DNA of 64,000 nucleotides, from contig CANLZY010000003.1 of NCBI GenBank assembly GCA_947495685.1, positions 62,001 to 126,000 of the forward strand. Direction: 5' to 3'. The position numbers and the translations under genes are program-made. This DNA comes from an uncultured Tropicimonas sp. GTDB lineage: Bacteria > Pseudomonadota > Alphaproteobacteria > Rhodobacterales > Rhodobacteraceae. Numbering within the stretch: position 1 is the first letter of the stretch; the number at the start of each line of letters is the position of its first letter. The notes under the pieces were generated by a model. The model saw nothing but the letters and a program-made list of their open reading frames with translations. It was not told where the DNA came from and did not search any database. Positions 26,665-35,633 of this stretch are shown here, piece after piece.

Positions 26665-27759
26665 TCAGCCCTGCTGCGTATCCTCATCGTCGGAGGCAGG
26701 CACGTCCTCGCGGTCAAACTTTCCGGTCTCGGACATCAGGATGGCAATCGGGCGGGTCGCCGGAATCTCGGCGAGGATCAACATCAGAACAGCCGTCAGC
26801 GGCGCCCCCAGCACGATCCCCACCAACCCCCAGAGCGACGACCATGTCGCCAACGACAGCAACACGATGGCGGGGCTGAGGTTCATCGACCGACCAATCA
26901 GCTTTGGTTCCAGATAATAGGCCACATAGATCTGGGTTGCCATGAGCGCCCCGAGAGCCACCAGCGCCTCGCCATAATCCCCCGATTGCACGAGAATGAG
27001 CGTGACGGGGAACAACACCCCAAGGAAAGACCCAAAATAAGGCACGTAGTTCAGCACCCCGATCAGGATCGCCCAGAACATCGCGAATTCGACCCCGATC
27101 ACATTCATCACCGCATAGGAAATCAGCGCCAGGATCAGGTTCACAAGGGTCTTGGCCGCAAAGTACCCGCCGATCTTTTCGTTCAGATGGCGCACGATCT
27201 GCAGGGTCTGATCCGCCGCAGACCGGTCGGCAAAGGCCTGTCGCGTGCGTTCGGGCAACCGGTCGAGGTCCGCAAGGATAAAGATCGCGTATATCCCCGC
27301 CATCAGCGAGGTGATCCCGACCTTGGAAAACACCCCGATGGCATTCAGCGACATCGCGGTCAGGTCGGTCCGTTGACGGATCGCATTCTCGATCGCCGGC
27401 CAGTCCGGAGTCGCCTCCATTCCGACCCAGGCCGCACCCTGCTCCAGCAACGCTTCCAGCGAATCGGCGTAAGTCGGCAGAACGGCAGCCACGGCCTGCA
27501 GGCTGCCAACCACGAAAGCAGACAGGTAGGTCACGAAAACCAACATCAGGATCAATGCGAGGATTCGCCGCCCGCCACGAGGCAGGCGCCCCAACAACGG
27601 CACAAGCGTCAGCGCGCGGGCCGAGGTCTCGAGAATATAGATGACAATCACGCCCAACAGAACCGGCACCAGAACGGCCTTGCCGATCACCAGCAGCCAA
27701 CCCACCGAAATTGTCACGACAAGCGCCGCGGCCAGTCTCACGACATCAATGTTGCCCAA
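26665..27759 (-). CDS. AI-2E family transporter (PerM/TqsA-like)
   Basis: 364 residues if translation begins at TTG 27759, which has an excellent AAAGGAG five bases upstream; the frame runs on to 27891 but that stretch reads as low-complexity non-coding. Seven to eight membrane segments and a central soluble region match the AI-2E family (pfam01594), including the late VPYFGSFLGVLFPV segment. Family members have been proposed to export the AI-2 signal or to act as cation/proton antiporters; the substrate here is open. Confidence 0.86.
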   Translation of the reverse strand: MGNIDVVRLAAALVVTISVGWLLVIGKAVLVPVLLGVIVIYILETSARALTLVPLLGRLPRGGRRILALILMLVFVTYLSAFVVGSLQAVAAVLPTYADSLEALLEQGAAWVGMEATPDWPAIENAIRQRTDLTAMSLNAIGVFSKVGITSLMAGIYAIFILADLDRLPERTRQAFADRSAADQTLQIVRHLNEKIGGYFAAKTLVNLILALISYAVMNVIGVEFAMFWAILIGVLNYVPYFGSFLGVLFPVTLILVQSGDYGEALVALGALMATQIYVAYYLEPKLIGRSMNLSPAIVLLSLATWSSLWGLVGIVLGAPLTAVLMLILAEIPATRPIAILMSETGKFDREDVPASDDEDTQQG

Positions 27760-28271
27760 ATGTGCTCCTTTGCGGAACCAGCTTGTGCGGTTGCTCGCCC
27801 GTTCACCGCCCGGGGGCGCAGTCCGGCAATCAGGTCCGTCCCGACCGCTGCTATACCACGCCTCCGCCGAAAGATGACAGGGGCAGTGCAATCGGTGCAG
27901 AGATCAATTGTGCGCCGCCCGCCTGCCTCGGTCAGGTCGTCGGTGCAGATGGCGGCCCATGGTCGCCATCACGTCCAGGCGGGGGCTGTGCCACCGAACA
28001 CAAGCTCCTCGCCCGTCGCTTCGCGGTCGGAACCGTCTCGCCAGAAATGAAGGCCAACGCTCCTATGATGGTGGCAGCTTCGGCCCAGAGGCTGCCGACA
28101 TTGATGAGACCCAACCGCCCGGCCCGGAGCGCGACGACTGCAAACCCGACCGCCACGAATTGGGGTCACCGCAATAGGGGCCGTCGACCATGCGCTTGGA
28201 AAGAACGAGGTTGCGGCCTCTCTGATTGATGGGCCGGGCGATGCCCAGGCCGCAACCAGCCCATCCAGGCC
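27760..28271. other. Gene-poor region, left half
   Basis: 512 bases upstream of the transporter and downstream of the 44-residue gene. A short hydrophobic frame (27932-28156, minus) has no ribosome site or recognisable relatives. It should contain the transporter's promoter; none is obvious. Confidence 0.4.
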
Positions 28272-28406
28272 TTACTTCACCTTCTTGCCCGCGATGGCGA
28301 CCGCAGGTTTTCCGGCCGTGAAGTTCGCCGTCGCCGGTGGCTTGGATTTATCCTGCTTGGGCTTCTTGATTTCCTTGTTGCTGCGTTTGTTGTTGCCTTT
28401 GGCCAT
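28272..28406 (-). CDS. Small basic protein (44 residues), conserved-looking, function unknown
   Basis: ATG 28406 to TAA 28272. Translation begins MAKGNNKRSNKEIKKPKQ and ends AVAIAGKKVK, with 12 Lys and no acidic cluster. I recognise the MAKG...SNKE.KKPK pattern as a short family seen in many alphaproteobacteria, though I cannot confirm it by search. AAGG lies about eight bases upstream of the start. The very basic, low-complexity make-up suggests nucleic-acid or ribosome association, which is inference. It is the only convincing gene in a 1.6-kb gap. Confidence 0.72.
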   Translation of the reverse strand: MAKGNNKRSNKEIKKPKQDKSKPPATANFTAGKPAVAIAGKKVK

Positions 28407-29406
28407 GGGAAGTACCTTCGCGTTGACAGCACCGACCGGCCATCCTTGTGACCGGGTCGGAGCTGCGGGTTATCCGCCGGCCACACGGGTGTGGCGGCAA
28501 GCGGCTTTCGTCTCAGAGTCTTCCGTCCTCTTGAGGCCCCGAATGGAGGCGTTCAGGTGGCGGTAGTGTTCTGGCGTCGCAGGTTTGGCAGGGACAAAGA
28601 GAGGACACCTGTCCAGGTCCATCCAAACATCCGCTATCCGCAACGCGGGTCTGCGCAAGGCCGTAAATGTTGCGGGCGCAGGAAATGGCATTTCCGACGA
28701 TCTGAGAACCGTCGCCGAGAGTCGGTGATCGACTTGGCAGAACAGCATTGTGAACAGGCTGCTCAGGTAGTTTCTTGGATCCAGCGGTCGTGATCGAAAC
28801 ATGAACAAAGCATGTCGTGAGGCGCCTGTCGCACAATCGCGCCCATGGTGCGGCAATGCGGTCGTTCTGGAAGTCGTCTTTCAAGAAGGCGGCGAGCCGA
28901 CCGCTCAGGCGAGAGTCGTACACCGGTTCAACATCGGTCGCATGCGCCCTGCCCGATGTTGCAGCCGGACGATCATCGATACGGCGCAAGCCCGCAAACA
29001 GCAAGCAGCATCCTATGTGTTCGACGTGTCTGCGGTGACGTCAGCGACGATGTCGTCCGGGAATTCACTGCGGGGCGAACCACCAGGGTTGCCCATTATG
29101 GCAAAGGATCTCGCCACCGAGGCCAAGCAGCATGTCCGCCGGGCGCCGCCCGAGGAGTAGCATCCGTGGCGTGGCGCCAAGGCGTGGACCTCCTTCGTGC
29201 GCGTCCGCACCAACGCCCATATCTGCCCGCCGCGCCAAGTTCATCGGCGACGCGTCCAAGAAGCTGGCGACCAAGGTCCGGGCGGGATGGTGCAGGAGTT
29301 CGCCACCCCATGCACTATGTCCCTTCGCCGGGGGCACGAACCGGACTTCTTGCGGCGACAGAACGGTCGTGAAGATCGCCCCCTCATGCCCCGCCAAACG
29401 ACGGGG
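28407..29406. other. Gene-poor region, right half (about 1 kb)
   Basis: Several open frames of 90-160 residues overlap on both strands (for example 28801-29160 plus and 29065-29397 minus), but none shows a known domain, coding-like codon use or clear ribosome site. No RNA gene seen. It may be decayed sequence. Confidence 0.4.
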
Positions 29407-30234
29407 TCAATCCTGGGGTTGATCCGGTCCGGACGACTGGAGCCGCCCACCCTGTCGCACCATCTCTACCCGTGTGGCAGCGCCGGTCCGATCGTCGGTT
29501 TCGACATACAACCCCGATACCGTGGCTTCGCCCAGCGCAGGGGTGAACCGCCCCTTGGGCATGCCGGTCACGAAACGGCGCATCGGCTCGGCCTTTTCCA
29601 TGCCGATCACGCTGTCATAGTCACCGCACATGCCGGCATCGGATTGAAAGGCCGTTCCAGCCGGCAGGATCTGCGCATCGCCGGTCGGCACATGGGTGTG
29701 GGTCCCGACGACAATACTGGCTCGCCCGTCGCAGAAATGCCCCATGCCCATCTTTTCGCTGGTGGCCTCGCAGTGAATGTCGATCAGGCTGGCCTGCACC
29801 ATCCCGCCGCGCGGATGTGCCCGCAGGATCTGGTCCACGGCGGAAAACGGGTCGGCAAAGGGGCGTTTCATGAAGACCTGGCCGAGCGACTGCGCCACGA
29901 GGACCTTCTTGCCACTGGCAACGGTGAACACCGCCGCGCCACGTCCGGGCGCATCCTTGGCAAAGTTCAGCGGCCGCAGGATACGCGGCTCCTTCTCGAT
30001 GAACTGCAGCATGTCCTTCTGGTCGAACGCGTGATCGCCCAGCGTCACACAATCGGACCCGGCCTCCAGCAACTCTTTTGCATGCCCGCCGGACAAGCCC
30101 ATGCCAGAGGTCGCGTTCTCGCCGTTGACCACGACGAAGTCCAGCTTCCAGTCGCGCCGCATTGCAGGCAGCCGTTCCGCCACGGCCTTGCGCCCGGCAC
30201 GGCCCATTACATCACCAAGAAAGAGAATTTTCAT
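29407..30234 (-). CDS. YmdB-family metallophosphoesterase (TIGR00282)
   Basis: 275 residues. Metal-binding motifs are in order: LGDVMGRAGR at the N-terminus, VVNGENA, TLGDHAFD and GTHTHVPTGD, matching the binuclear phosphodiesterases of the YmdB family. Bacillus YmdB hydrolyses 2',3'-cyclic nucleotides and affects biofilm and motility choice; this function is not proven here. It follows fthC by 96 bases on the same strand, a pairing common in alphaproteobacteria. Confidence 0.92.
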   Translation of the reverse strand: MKILFLGDVMGRAGRKAVAERLPAMRRDWKLDFVVVNGENATSGMGLSGGHAKELLEAGSDCVTLGDHAFDQKDMLQFIEKEPRILRPLNFAKDAPGRGAAVFTVASGKKVLVAQSLGQVFMKRPFADPFSAVDQILRAHPRGGMVQASLIDIHCEATSEKMGMGHFCDGRASIVVGTHTHVPTGDAQILPAGTAFQSDAGMCGDYDSVIGMEKAEPMRRFVTGMPKGRFTPALGEATVSGLYVETDDRTGAATRVEMVRQGGRLQSSGPDQPQD

Positions 30235-30330
30235 GGCGTTGGGCGTAGAGCCACCGGAGCGTCATGGCAAGCCCTCCCACACCATGCACCCCGCGACCTG
30301 CGAGCACGGACCCAGGTCGACAGCGGATCG

Positions 30331-30891
30331 TCAGGCGACCGCAAATACCGGACCGGTTTCGGTAACGAGTTCGTCAAGCGGCTGATCCGTCGGTTCCAGT
30401 GGCAACGCCTCAGCCCGTTGTGCACTGTAGGCAAAACCGATGGCGCGCGTGGTCCGCCAGGCCCTGAGCTGTTCCAGCGTCCGGTCGTAGAAACCGCCGC
30501 CGTAGCCAAGCCGGTAGAGGCGCGGATCAAAGGCGACCAGCGGCACGATCAGCACCTCGGGCAGCAAGACTGCGCCATCGCGCGGCACCATCACACCAAA
30601 GGGCCCCTCGACCAGTGCGCAATCCGGCGTCCACTCGTGGAAAACCAGCGGTTGGCCCTTTCCGGCGATCACCGGCACGCAGATACGGTTGGTAACGGCG
30701 AGGGTTGTCATCGCGGCAAGCGGGTCCGCCTCGGTCCGTATCGGCAGGTAGCCAGCGACCACTTGGTCAGTCAGGTCATTCAGATGCCCTGCAAGCGCCT
30801 GTGCCGCGGCGTCCCGGTGCAGCGCATGTGCCTGTTTGCGACGGGCAAAGGCTGCGGCCCGCGCGGCCGACTTCCGCTCTGAAACGCTCAC
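30331..30891 (-). CDS. fthC: 5-formyltetrahydrofolate cyclo-ligase
   Basis: 186 residues with a GTG start that overlaps the mgtE stop as GTGA, so it is coupled to mgtE. The diagnostic GYGGGFYDRTL loop near the C-terminus binds ATP and folate, and VPLVAFD precedes it. The enzyme converts 5-formyl-THF to 5,10-methenyl-THF using ATP, recycling folate for one-carbon metabolism; metF in this window acts later in the same pool. No 6S-RNA-like gene is visible next to it. Confidence 0.93.
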   Translation of the reverse strand: MSVSERKSAARAAAFARRKQAHALHRDAAAQALAGHLNDLTDQVVAGYLPIRTEADPLAAMTTLAVTNRICVPVIAGKGQPLVFHEWTPDCALVEGPFGVMVPRDGAVLLPEVLIVPLVAFDPRLYRLGYGGGFYDRTLEQLRAWRTTRAIGFAYSAQRAEALPLEPTDQPLDELVTETGPVFAVA

Positions 30892-32276
30892 AGCAACACC
30901 ACCGTCGCCAACCCGAGAAAGGCAAAAAAGCCAACGACATCCGTCACGGTGGTCACGAATGTTCCAGATGCAAGGGCCGGGTCGACGCCGAACCTTTCGA
31001 GCGTCACCGGCACCAGGATCCCCGCCAAGGCCGCCACCGCCATGTTCACGACCATCGCCGACGAAATCACCAATGCCAGCGGGGTGGATCCGAACCAGAC
31101 AAGCGCCACGATCCCCATCACGGCCGCAAAGACCAACCCATTCAGCACCCCGACAACCAGTTCCCGCCCGACAACCCGCCAGACGTTCGACCCCGTCAGG
31201 TCCTTGGTCGCGATGGCGCGGACAGCCACCGTCAGCGATTGCGTCCCGGCATTTCCGCCCATGGAGGCGACAATCGGCATCAGAACCGCCAGCGCCACGA
31301 TCTGGCCTATGGCGTCTTCGAACAGCGCGATGACCAGCGAAGCGAGGATCGCCGTCAGCAGGTTCACCCCCAGCCAGGGCAGACGCAGCCGGGTGGTCTC
31401 GACGGCATTGTCGCTGAGGCTCGAATCTTCGGTGACACCAGCCAACCGCAAGATGTCTTCCTCGTGCTCGTCGTCCAGTACCGCCATCGCGTCGTCGATG
31501 GTGATGACCCCGACCAGACGGTCATTGGCATCCACCACAGGCAGGGTGATCAGGTGGTACTGGTTGAACACATAGGCGACCTCGGCCTCGTCCAGATCGA
31601 CCGGCACAGTGCGAAAGGAATGCTCGGTAATGTTGCGCAGGAGCAGGTCGCGCGACATCGACAGCAGCTTGCCGAGGGTCACATAGCCAATCGGCCTCAT
31701 CTTCGGATCGACAAGAATGACGTGATAAAACTGCTCCGGCAGGTCCTCGGCACCGCTCCGGACATGGTCGATCGTCTGACCGACCGTCCAGTGTTCGGGC
31801 GCGGCCACGACTTCGCGCTGCATCAGGCGCCCGGCCGACGTTTCCGGATAGCTCAGGGCCTGCTCGACAGCGGTCCGTTCCTTGGCCGACAGGGCATCCA
31901 GGACGATGTCCTTCCTGTCGTCCTCCAGGTCTTCCACCAGATCGACGATGTCGTCCGACTGGAGGTCAAGTACCGCCTCGCTCAGCACCTCGTCCGGCAG
32001 GGCACCGATTACCTCGGCGCGCACGCCTTCGTCCAGTTCCGACAGGATCTCGCCGTCGATGTCCCGGCCCCAGAAACGCAGCAACAGGTGCCGCGTCTTG
32101 TCCCCCACCTGCTCCATGAGGTCGGCGATGTCGGCTGGGTGCAACTGATCCAACAACTGAGCCAACTGGACCGCATCGCCACGATTGATCGCCAGCAGGA
32201 TCTCGTCGACGCGATGGCGCTGCAGCGAATAGGACTCGTCGTCACGGCCTGACGTATCGGCTGTATCTTCGGCCAT
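30888..32276 (-). CDS. mgtE: Magnesium transporter MgtE
   Basis: 462 residues from ATG 32276, with AAAGGG upstream; the frame continues to 32387 without a better site. Order: acidic MgtE N domain (about 20-135), tandem CBS domains (about 140-265) that sense cytosolic Mg2+, plug helix, and five membrane helices (about 290-460) with the pore motif PIVASMGGNAGTQ. It is a gated Mg2+ channel in the inner membrane. It is first in the minus-strand mgtE-fthC-ymdB unit. Confidence 0.95.
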   Translation of the reverse strand: MAEDTADTSGRDDESYSLQRHRVDEILLAINRGDAVQLAQLLDQLHPADIADLMEQVGDKTRHLLLRFWGRDIDGEILSELDEGVRAEVIGALPDEVLSEAVLDLQSDDIVDLVEDLEDDRKDIVLDALSAKERTAVEQALSYPETSAGRLMQREVVAAPEHWTVGQTIDHVRSGAEDLPEQFYHVILVDPKMRPIGYVTLGKLLSMSRDLLLRNITEHSFRTVPVDLDEAEVAYVFNQYHLITLPVVDANDRLVGVITIDDAMAVLDDEHEEDILRLAGVTEDSSLSDNAVETTRLRLPWLGVNLLTAILASLVIALFEDAIGQIVALAVLMPIVASMGGNAGTQSLTVAVRAIATKDLTGSNVWRVVGRELVVGVLNGLVFAAVMGIVALVWFGSTPLALVISSAMVVNMAVAALAGILVPVTLERFGVDPALASGTFVTTVTDVVGFFAFLGLATVVLL

Positions 32277-32385
32277 GGCACGCCCTTTCCGCTTCCGGTC
32301 GCGCCCAGAATAGGCCACCCACGGTCGAGCGCAACCACACCAAAGGCCGTTGCGGCGCCCGGCCTCGCCCCCTAGGCTTGCCCCC

Positions 32386-33747
32386 ATGAGCGAAACACAG
32401 ACATTGCTGCTGGGTCAGGTGCTGGACATTCACACCAACCCGTTCACGGTCGCCTCCGACGAGGCCGCGGCCCACGAGCGCAGGGGCGCCGTTCTGGTGG
32501 CTGACGGCCGCATTCTGGCCGTTGGTCCGGCGGATACACTGCGTGCCGCGCATCCCGGAGCCCGCGTCATCGACCACGGAGAAGGGCTGATCCTGCCCGG
32601 CTTCGTCGATTCGCACGCTCACTATCCCCAGACGGCGATCATTGCCTCGTGGGGCAAGCGGCTGATCGACTGGCTAAATACCTATACTTTCCCCGAAGAG
32701 ATGAGATTCTCCGACCCCACCTATGCGCGCGAGATCGCCGACCGCTATCTGGATCTGTTGCTGAGCCATGGCACGACCTCGGTGGCAAGCTTCTGCACGA
32801 TCCACCCGGAGTCCGTGACCGCGATCTTCGAGTCGGCGGCAACCCATGGAATGGCCGTGGTTGCCGGCAAGACCTGCATGGATCGCAACGCACCGGATGG
32901 ACTGCGCGACGACGCTCGGTCCGCATTTGACGACAGCAAGACGCTGCTGGAACGATGGCACGGCGTTGGCCGGGCGACTTATGCCATCACGCCCCGGTTT
33001 TCGCCCACGTCAACCCAGGAACAGCTGGAGGCGCTTGGCGCGCTCTGGGCCGAACACCCGGATTGCCCGATGCAGACCCATCTGAGCGAACAGACCGACG
33101 AGGTCGAATGGGTGGCCGCACTGTATCCCGGCAAGAAGGACTACCTGGACACCTACGAGGCACATGGGCTGTTGCGCCCCGGCGGCATGTTCGGTCACGC
33201 CATCTGGCTGACGAACAGCGAGCGGGATCGGTTGCGCGAGCATGGCGCGGCCCTGATTCATTGCCCGACCTCAAACACCTTCATCGGTTCGGGCCTGTTC
33301 GATACCGCCCGCGCGATTGCCGAGGGCCAGACGGTCGGGTTGGCCACCGATACCGGCGGCGGGTCGTCGTTTTCGATGCTGCACACCATGGCAGCGGCCT
33401 ACGAGGTCGGGCAACTGACCGGCAATGCCCTGCACCCGGCGCAACTGCTCTGGCTGGCAACGACAGGGTCTGCCTGCGCCATGCGGTTGCAGGATCGCAT
33501 CGGCACCCTGCGCCCCGGTTCGGATGCCGACCTCGTGGTTCTTGACCTTGCTTCCACACCCGCAGTTGCCCAACGCCACGCGCGCGCCACCGACATCTGG
33601 GAGGCGGTGTTTCCCACCATCATGATGGGGGATGATCGGGCCATTCAATCCGTTTATGTGGGCGGCCGTCAGGTGCTGGGTCCGGCCACCGATCCGGGCC
33701 ACAGTCGCCAAGTGCCGCCCTTGATTGCTGACAGCCTTGGCCTCTGA
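32386..33747 (+). CDS. guaD: Guanine deaminase
   Basis: 453 residues from ATG 32386. Amidohydrolase zinc motifs are clear: DSHAHYPQ near residue 74, QTHLSEQTDEVEW, a downstream GHAIW His and the Asp in GLATDTGGGSSFSM. Overall match to GuaD, which turns guanine into xanthine plus ammonia. It diverges from mgtE over about 110 bases. An 8-oxoguanine-deaminase-like gene lies 550 bases downstream on the other strand. Confidence 0.93.
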   Translation: MSETQTLLLGQVLDIHTNPFTVASDEAAAHERRGAVLVADGRILAVGPADTLRAAHPGARVIDHGEGLILPGFVDSHAHYPQTAIIASWGKRLIDWLNTYTFPEEMRFSDPTYAREIADRYLDLLLSHGTTSVASFCTIHPESVTAIFESAATHGMAVVAGKTCMDRNAPDGLRDDARSAFDDSKTLLERWHGVGRATYAITPRFSPTSTQEQLEALGALWAEHPDCPMQTHLSEQTDEVEWVAALYPGKKDYLDTYEAHGLLRPGGMFGHAIWLTNSERDRLREHGAALIHCPTSNTFIGSGLFDTARAIAEGQTVGLATDTGGGSSFSMLHTMAAAYEVGQLTGNALHPAQLLWLATTGSACAMRLQDRIGTLRPGSDADLVVLDLASTPAVAQRHARATDIWEAVFPTIMMGDDRAIQSVYVGGRQVLGPATDPGHSRQVPPLIADSLGL

Positions 33748-33757
33748 GCCTGCCGGG

Positions 33758-34237
33758 CTATCGACAACCCGGCTTTGCCAACATCATCACCCATGTGCCG
33801 CCCGGCCCCTCGCCGATGCCGAACTCCGTTACCTTTCTGAGCAGCATGTTCTTGCGGTGCTTGGGAGAGGTCATCCAGGCCGATATGACCTCATGCTCCG
33901 ACCAGCGTCGGATGGAAATGTTTTCGGCCATCAGGCAGGAGCGGTAGCCGGCCCGCCGGGCCCGCGTTCGTGGGGTCGTTCCATCCGGGCTGGTATGGGA
34001 GAAATAGCCTTGCCGCGCCATGTCACGCGCGTGCTGTGCCGCCACTGCATCCAGAGCGCGAGAGCGGCGCAGGGGTTTGCGCCCGTTGGCGGCTCTCTGG
34101 GCGTTCACCAGATCGGTGGCCGGTGCCTGTCCGCTGACCGCGATCCCGGTGTCGGCATGTGGCGGACGGCTCAGTGGCACGATGACCCCAGCCGACAGGA
34201 ACAGTACCGCAACCCCCGCAATCAATACTCGTATCAT
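33758..34237 (-). CDS. CAP-domain (SCP/PR1) exported protein
   Basis: 159 residues. A hydrophobic N-terminal signal or anchor (1-22) is followed by one CAP domain: LVNAQRAANGRKPLRRSRAL, AAQHARDMARQGYFSHTSPDG and the C-terminal EFGIGEGPGGTWVMML. Bacterial CAP proteins lie in the envelope; enzymatic roles are uncertain. It is convergent with guaD (10-base gap). Confidence 0.9.
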   Translation of the reverse strand: MIRVLIAGVAVLFLSAGVIVPLSRPPHADTGIAVSGQAPATDLVNAQRAANGRKPLRRSRALDAVAAQHARDMARQGYFSHTSPDGTTPRTRARRAGYRSCLMAENISIRRWSEHEVISAWMTSPKHRKNMLLRKVTEFGIGEGPGGTWVMMLAKPGCR

Positions 34238-34295
34238 CCCACTGGTCCCTCTTGCCTCTGTGTCCCGATAGTCCAGACAGGCGAACAGCCCCCGA

Positions 34296-35633
34296 TCACC
34301 GCATCAGGCGCTGCAGGCACCGATCAGCCTGTTGTACAATACTGTGGCTGTCATAGCTGGCAAGCTGCCCGCCCGAAACGATCCTGCGACCGTCGACCAA
34401 CAGGTCCCGGACCCGGCGTGGCCCAGCCAACAGCAGCGCAACCGGGTCCCAGCTTCCGGCGGTGTCGAGGCCTGAGATATCCCAGATCGCTACGTCGGCC
34501 CGCATGCCGACCGCCAGCGCGCCGCATTCCGGACGTCCAAGAACCTGTGCGCCGCCGAGCGTGGCGATTTCCAGTGCCTCGCGCGCCGACATAGCGTCGG
34601 CCCCCTGCGCCACCCGTTGCAACAGCATCAACTGGCGCGCTTCGGACACGAGGTCGCCGGCGTCGTTGCTGGCCGACCCATCGACCCCAAGCGCCACCCG
34701 GACGCCGGCATCCCGCATGGCACGCACCGGTGCGATGCCGGATCCAAGCCGACAGTTGGAACACGGACAATGCGCCACTCCGGTCCCGGTGCGGGCGAAT
34801 AGGTCGATCTCGCGCCCGTCCAGCTTCACGCAATGCGCGTGCCACACGTCGTCACCGGTCCAGCCAAGTTGCTCTGCATACTCACCGGGACGGCAACCGA
34901 ACGTCGCCAGGCTATAGGCGATGTCCTCGTCATTTTCCGCCAGGTGGGTGTGCAGGCGAACGCCCCGCGCGCGTGCCAGGATCGCCGTGTCGCGCATCAA
35001 CTCGCGACTGACCGAGAATGGCGAGCACGGCGCCAGCCCGATGCGCAGCATGGAGCCTTCGGACGGGTCATGAAATGCCCCGATCAGCCGGGCGCTGTCC
35101 TTCAGGATTTCCGCCTCGTGCTCCACAAGGCTGTCGGGCGGCAGGCCGCCATTGCTTTCGCCAATCGACATGGAGCCCCGGGTCGGATGAAACCGCAATC
35201 CGATCTCGGCCGCTGCCTCGATCGAATCGTCCAAGCGTGCCCCATTGGGGAACAGGTACAGGTGATCCGACGTCATCGTGCAGCCCGACAATGCCAGTTC
35301 CGCCAGGCCAAGCCGGGTCGAGACACGGATGTCCTCCGGCGTCATGCGCGCCCAGATCGGGTAGAGCGTCCGCAGCCAGCCAAACAGCAGCGCATCCTGC
35401 GCCGCCGGGACCGCCCGTGTCAGGGTCTGAAACAGATGATGGTGGGTGTTTACAAGCCCCGGCGTCACGAGGCATCCGGCGGCATCGATCGCCTCGACAT
35501 CGGGTGCCGCCAGGTTTGGACCGATTTCGACGACCACGCCGTCGCGAATGCGCAAATCGACATCCCGCACCTCGCGCCGGCTGGAATCCATTGTCACGAC
35601 ATGGGCGGCGCGCCGGACGAGCAGGTCAGTCAC
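34296..35633 (-). CDS. 8-oxoguanine deaminase-like amidohydrolase (ATZ/TRZ family)
   Basis: 445 residues from GTG 35633, eight bases inside the end of the upstream HisN-like gene, so the two are coupled; the frame extends to 35708 with no better start. Zinc motifs: NTHHHLFQTLTRA, HTHLAENDED, a later CNC region (CPCSNCRLGSG) and GVDGSASNDAGD. These match the 8-oxoguanine/hydroxydechloroatrazine deaminase group. It likely deaminates an oxidised or substituted purine; the exact substrate is inference. Guanine deaminase nearby makes a purine role plausible. Confidence 0.83.
   Translation of the reverse strand: MTDLLVRRAAHVVTMDSSRREVRDVDLRIRDGVVVEIGPNLAAPDVEAIDAAGCLVTPGLVNTHHHLFQTLTRAVPAAQDALLFGWLRTLYPIWARMTPEDIRVSTRLGLAELALSGCTMTSDHLYLFPNGARLDDSIEAAAEIGLRFHPTRGSMSIGESNGGLPPDSLVEHEAEILKDSARLIGAFHDPSEGSMLRIGLAPCSPFSVSRELMRDTAILARARGVRLHTHLAENDEDIAYSLATFGCRPGEYAEQLGWTGDDVWHAHCVKLDGREIDLFARTGTGVAHCPCSNCRLGSGIAPVRAMRDAGVRVALGVDGSASNDAGDLVSEARQLMLLQRVAQGADAMSAREALEIATLGGAQVLGRPECGALAVGMRADVAIWDISGLDTAGSWDPVALLLAGPRRVRDLLVDGRRIVSGGQLASYDSHSIVQQADRCLQRLMR

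Noticed and set aside
28801..29160. 119-residue frame in the gene-poor stretch
   Set aside because: Mixed codon use with rare codons, no domain and no good ribosome site; overlaps equally long frames on the other strand.
29065..29397. 110-residue minus-strand frame ending in GQPWWFAPQ
   Set aside because: No recognised family, no ribosome site; likely chance in GC-rich DNA.
30235..30330. Possible 6S RNA next to fthC
   Set aside because: The gap is only 96 bases and shows no 6S-like long hairpin with a central bulge.
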